A stretch of DNA of 64,000 nucleotides from Malurus cyaneus samueli. Taxonomy: Eukaryota > Chordata > Aves > Passeriformes > Maluridae. Below the pieces are notes generated by a model. The model was not told the origin of the DNA and did no database searches. It saw only the letters and a program-made list of their open reading frames with translations. Both the position numbers and the translations under genes were made by a program. This document shows positions 63,839-64,000 of the stretch, in pieces; position 1 is the stretch's first letter, and every line of letters starts with the position of its first letter. The DNA lies in NCBI GenBank assembly GCA_009741485.1, contig CM019215.1, positions 78,859,149 to 78,923,148 of the forward strand. The letters run 5' to 3'.

Positions 63839-64000
63839 GATAAAGATTTCAGTGCCCACAGTTTCATGTGTGCTAAGAAGCTTTGCTAACAACTGAGTGC
63901 TGAAGCATGACCCTCATGTGCCTTTTAGGTCATCAGAGCCGGAATGATCTCAACCCATTTAGCTTTCAGGTTATGCCTTGGTCAAGTGAATACTTTGAAG
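63839..64000. other. Non-coding DNA at the window edge
   Basis: Nothing recognised; any feature here would continue beyond the window. Confidence 0.6.

Noticed and set aside
1..64000. CRISPR array, tRNA, rRNA or bacterial operon
   Set aside because: There are no regularly spaced repeats with spacers, no tRNA A/B-box cloverleaf that I could find by eye and no dense coding. All evidence points to vertebrate nuclear DNA.

Overview
The window looks like nuclear DNA from a bird, most likely a passerine. It is AT-rich by eye, with no operon-like gene packing and no long open reading frame outside low-complexity DNA. It carries several fragments of CR1, the dominant avian LINE, which are recognisable from the C-terminal reverse-transcriptase coding region and from the terminal TTCTATGATTCTATGA-type tail. 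It also carries avian-type endogenous retroviral LTRs of ERVL-like (5-bp target duplication) and ERVK-like (6-bp target duplication) structure. No protein-coding gene, tRNA, rRNA, CRISPR array or bacterial-type feature could be supported. The window could be intergenic or lie inside a large intron; the sequence alone does not decide which.

Layout. 1-11461 is AT-rich single-copy-looking DNA, with one GC-richer island (6524-6938) holding an unrecognised open frame. 11462-12868 is a CR1 3' end split by a complete 1.3-kb solo LTR with a perfect 5-bp target-site duplication. 12869-22495 is unique DNA with A/T-rich simple repeats and a second GC-richer island (16881-17660). 22496-23180 is a striking ~685-bp pure pyrimidine tract. 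25270-26080 holds a possible old LTR and a diverged short LTR. 26870-27265 and 27647-27703 are CR1 remnants. 27704-38293 is unique DNA interrupted by one CR1 (35220-35530). 38294-41349 is the most complex part: a short LTR, an unassigned spacer, then a second copy of the 1.3-kb LTR (TSD GCTAT) that has itself been invaded by a rump ERVK-type element (TSD CTTATT). 43046-43985 is the longest CR1 piece, carrying a degraded RT catalytic motif. 44021-64000 is mostly unique DNA with CR1 remnants at 46688, 55254 and 62093 and several long poly-T runs.

The repeats can be put in time order. The old, diverged CR1 and short LTR pieces came first. The 1.3-kb LTR then inserted into a CR1 tail at 11.5 kb and, as a sister copy, at 39.2 kb. 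The ERVK-type insertion into the second copy came last. The two 1.3-kb LTR copies are still closely similar by eye, so this part of the history is fairly recent. I found no convincing undescribed biological system. The items most worth checking are the one-LTR ERVK insertion with intact target duplication, the alternative end of the second LTR copy, the pyrimidine tract, and a few unexplained open frames in GC-richer islands.
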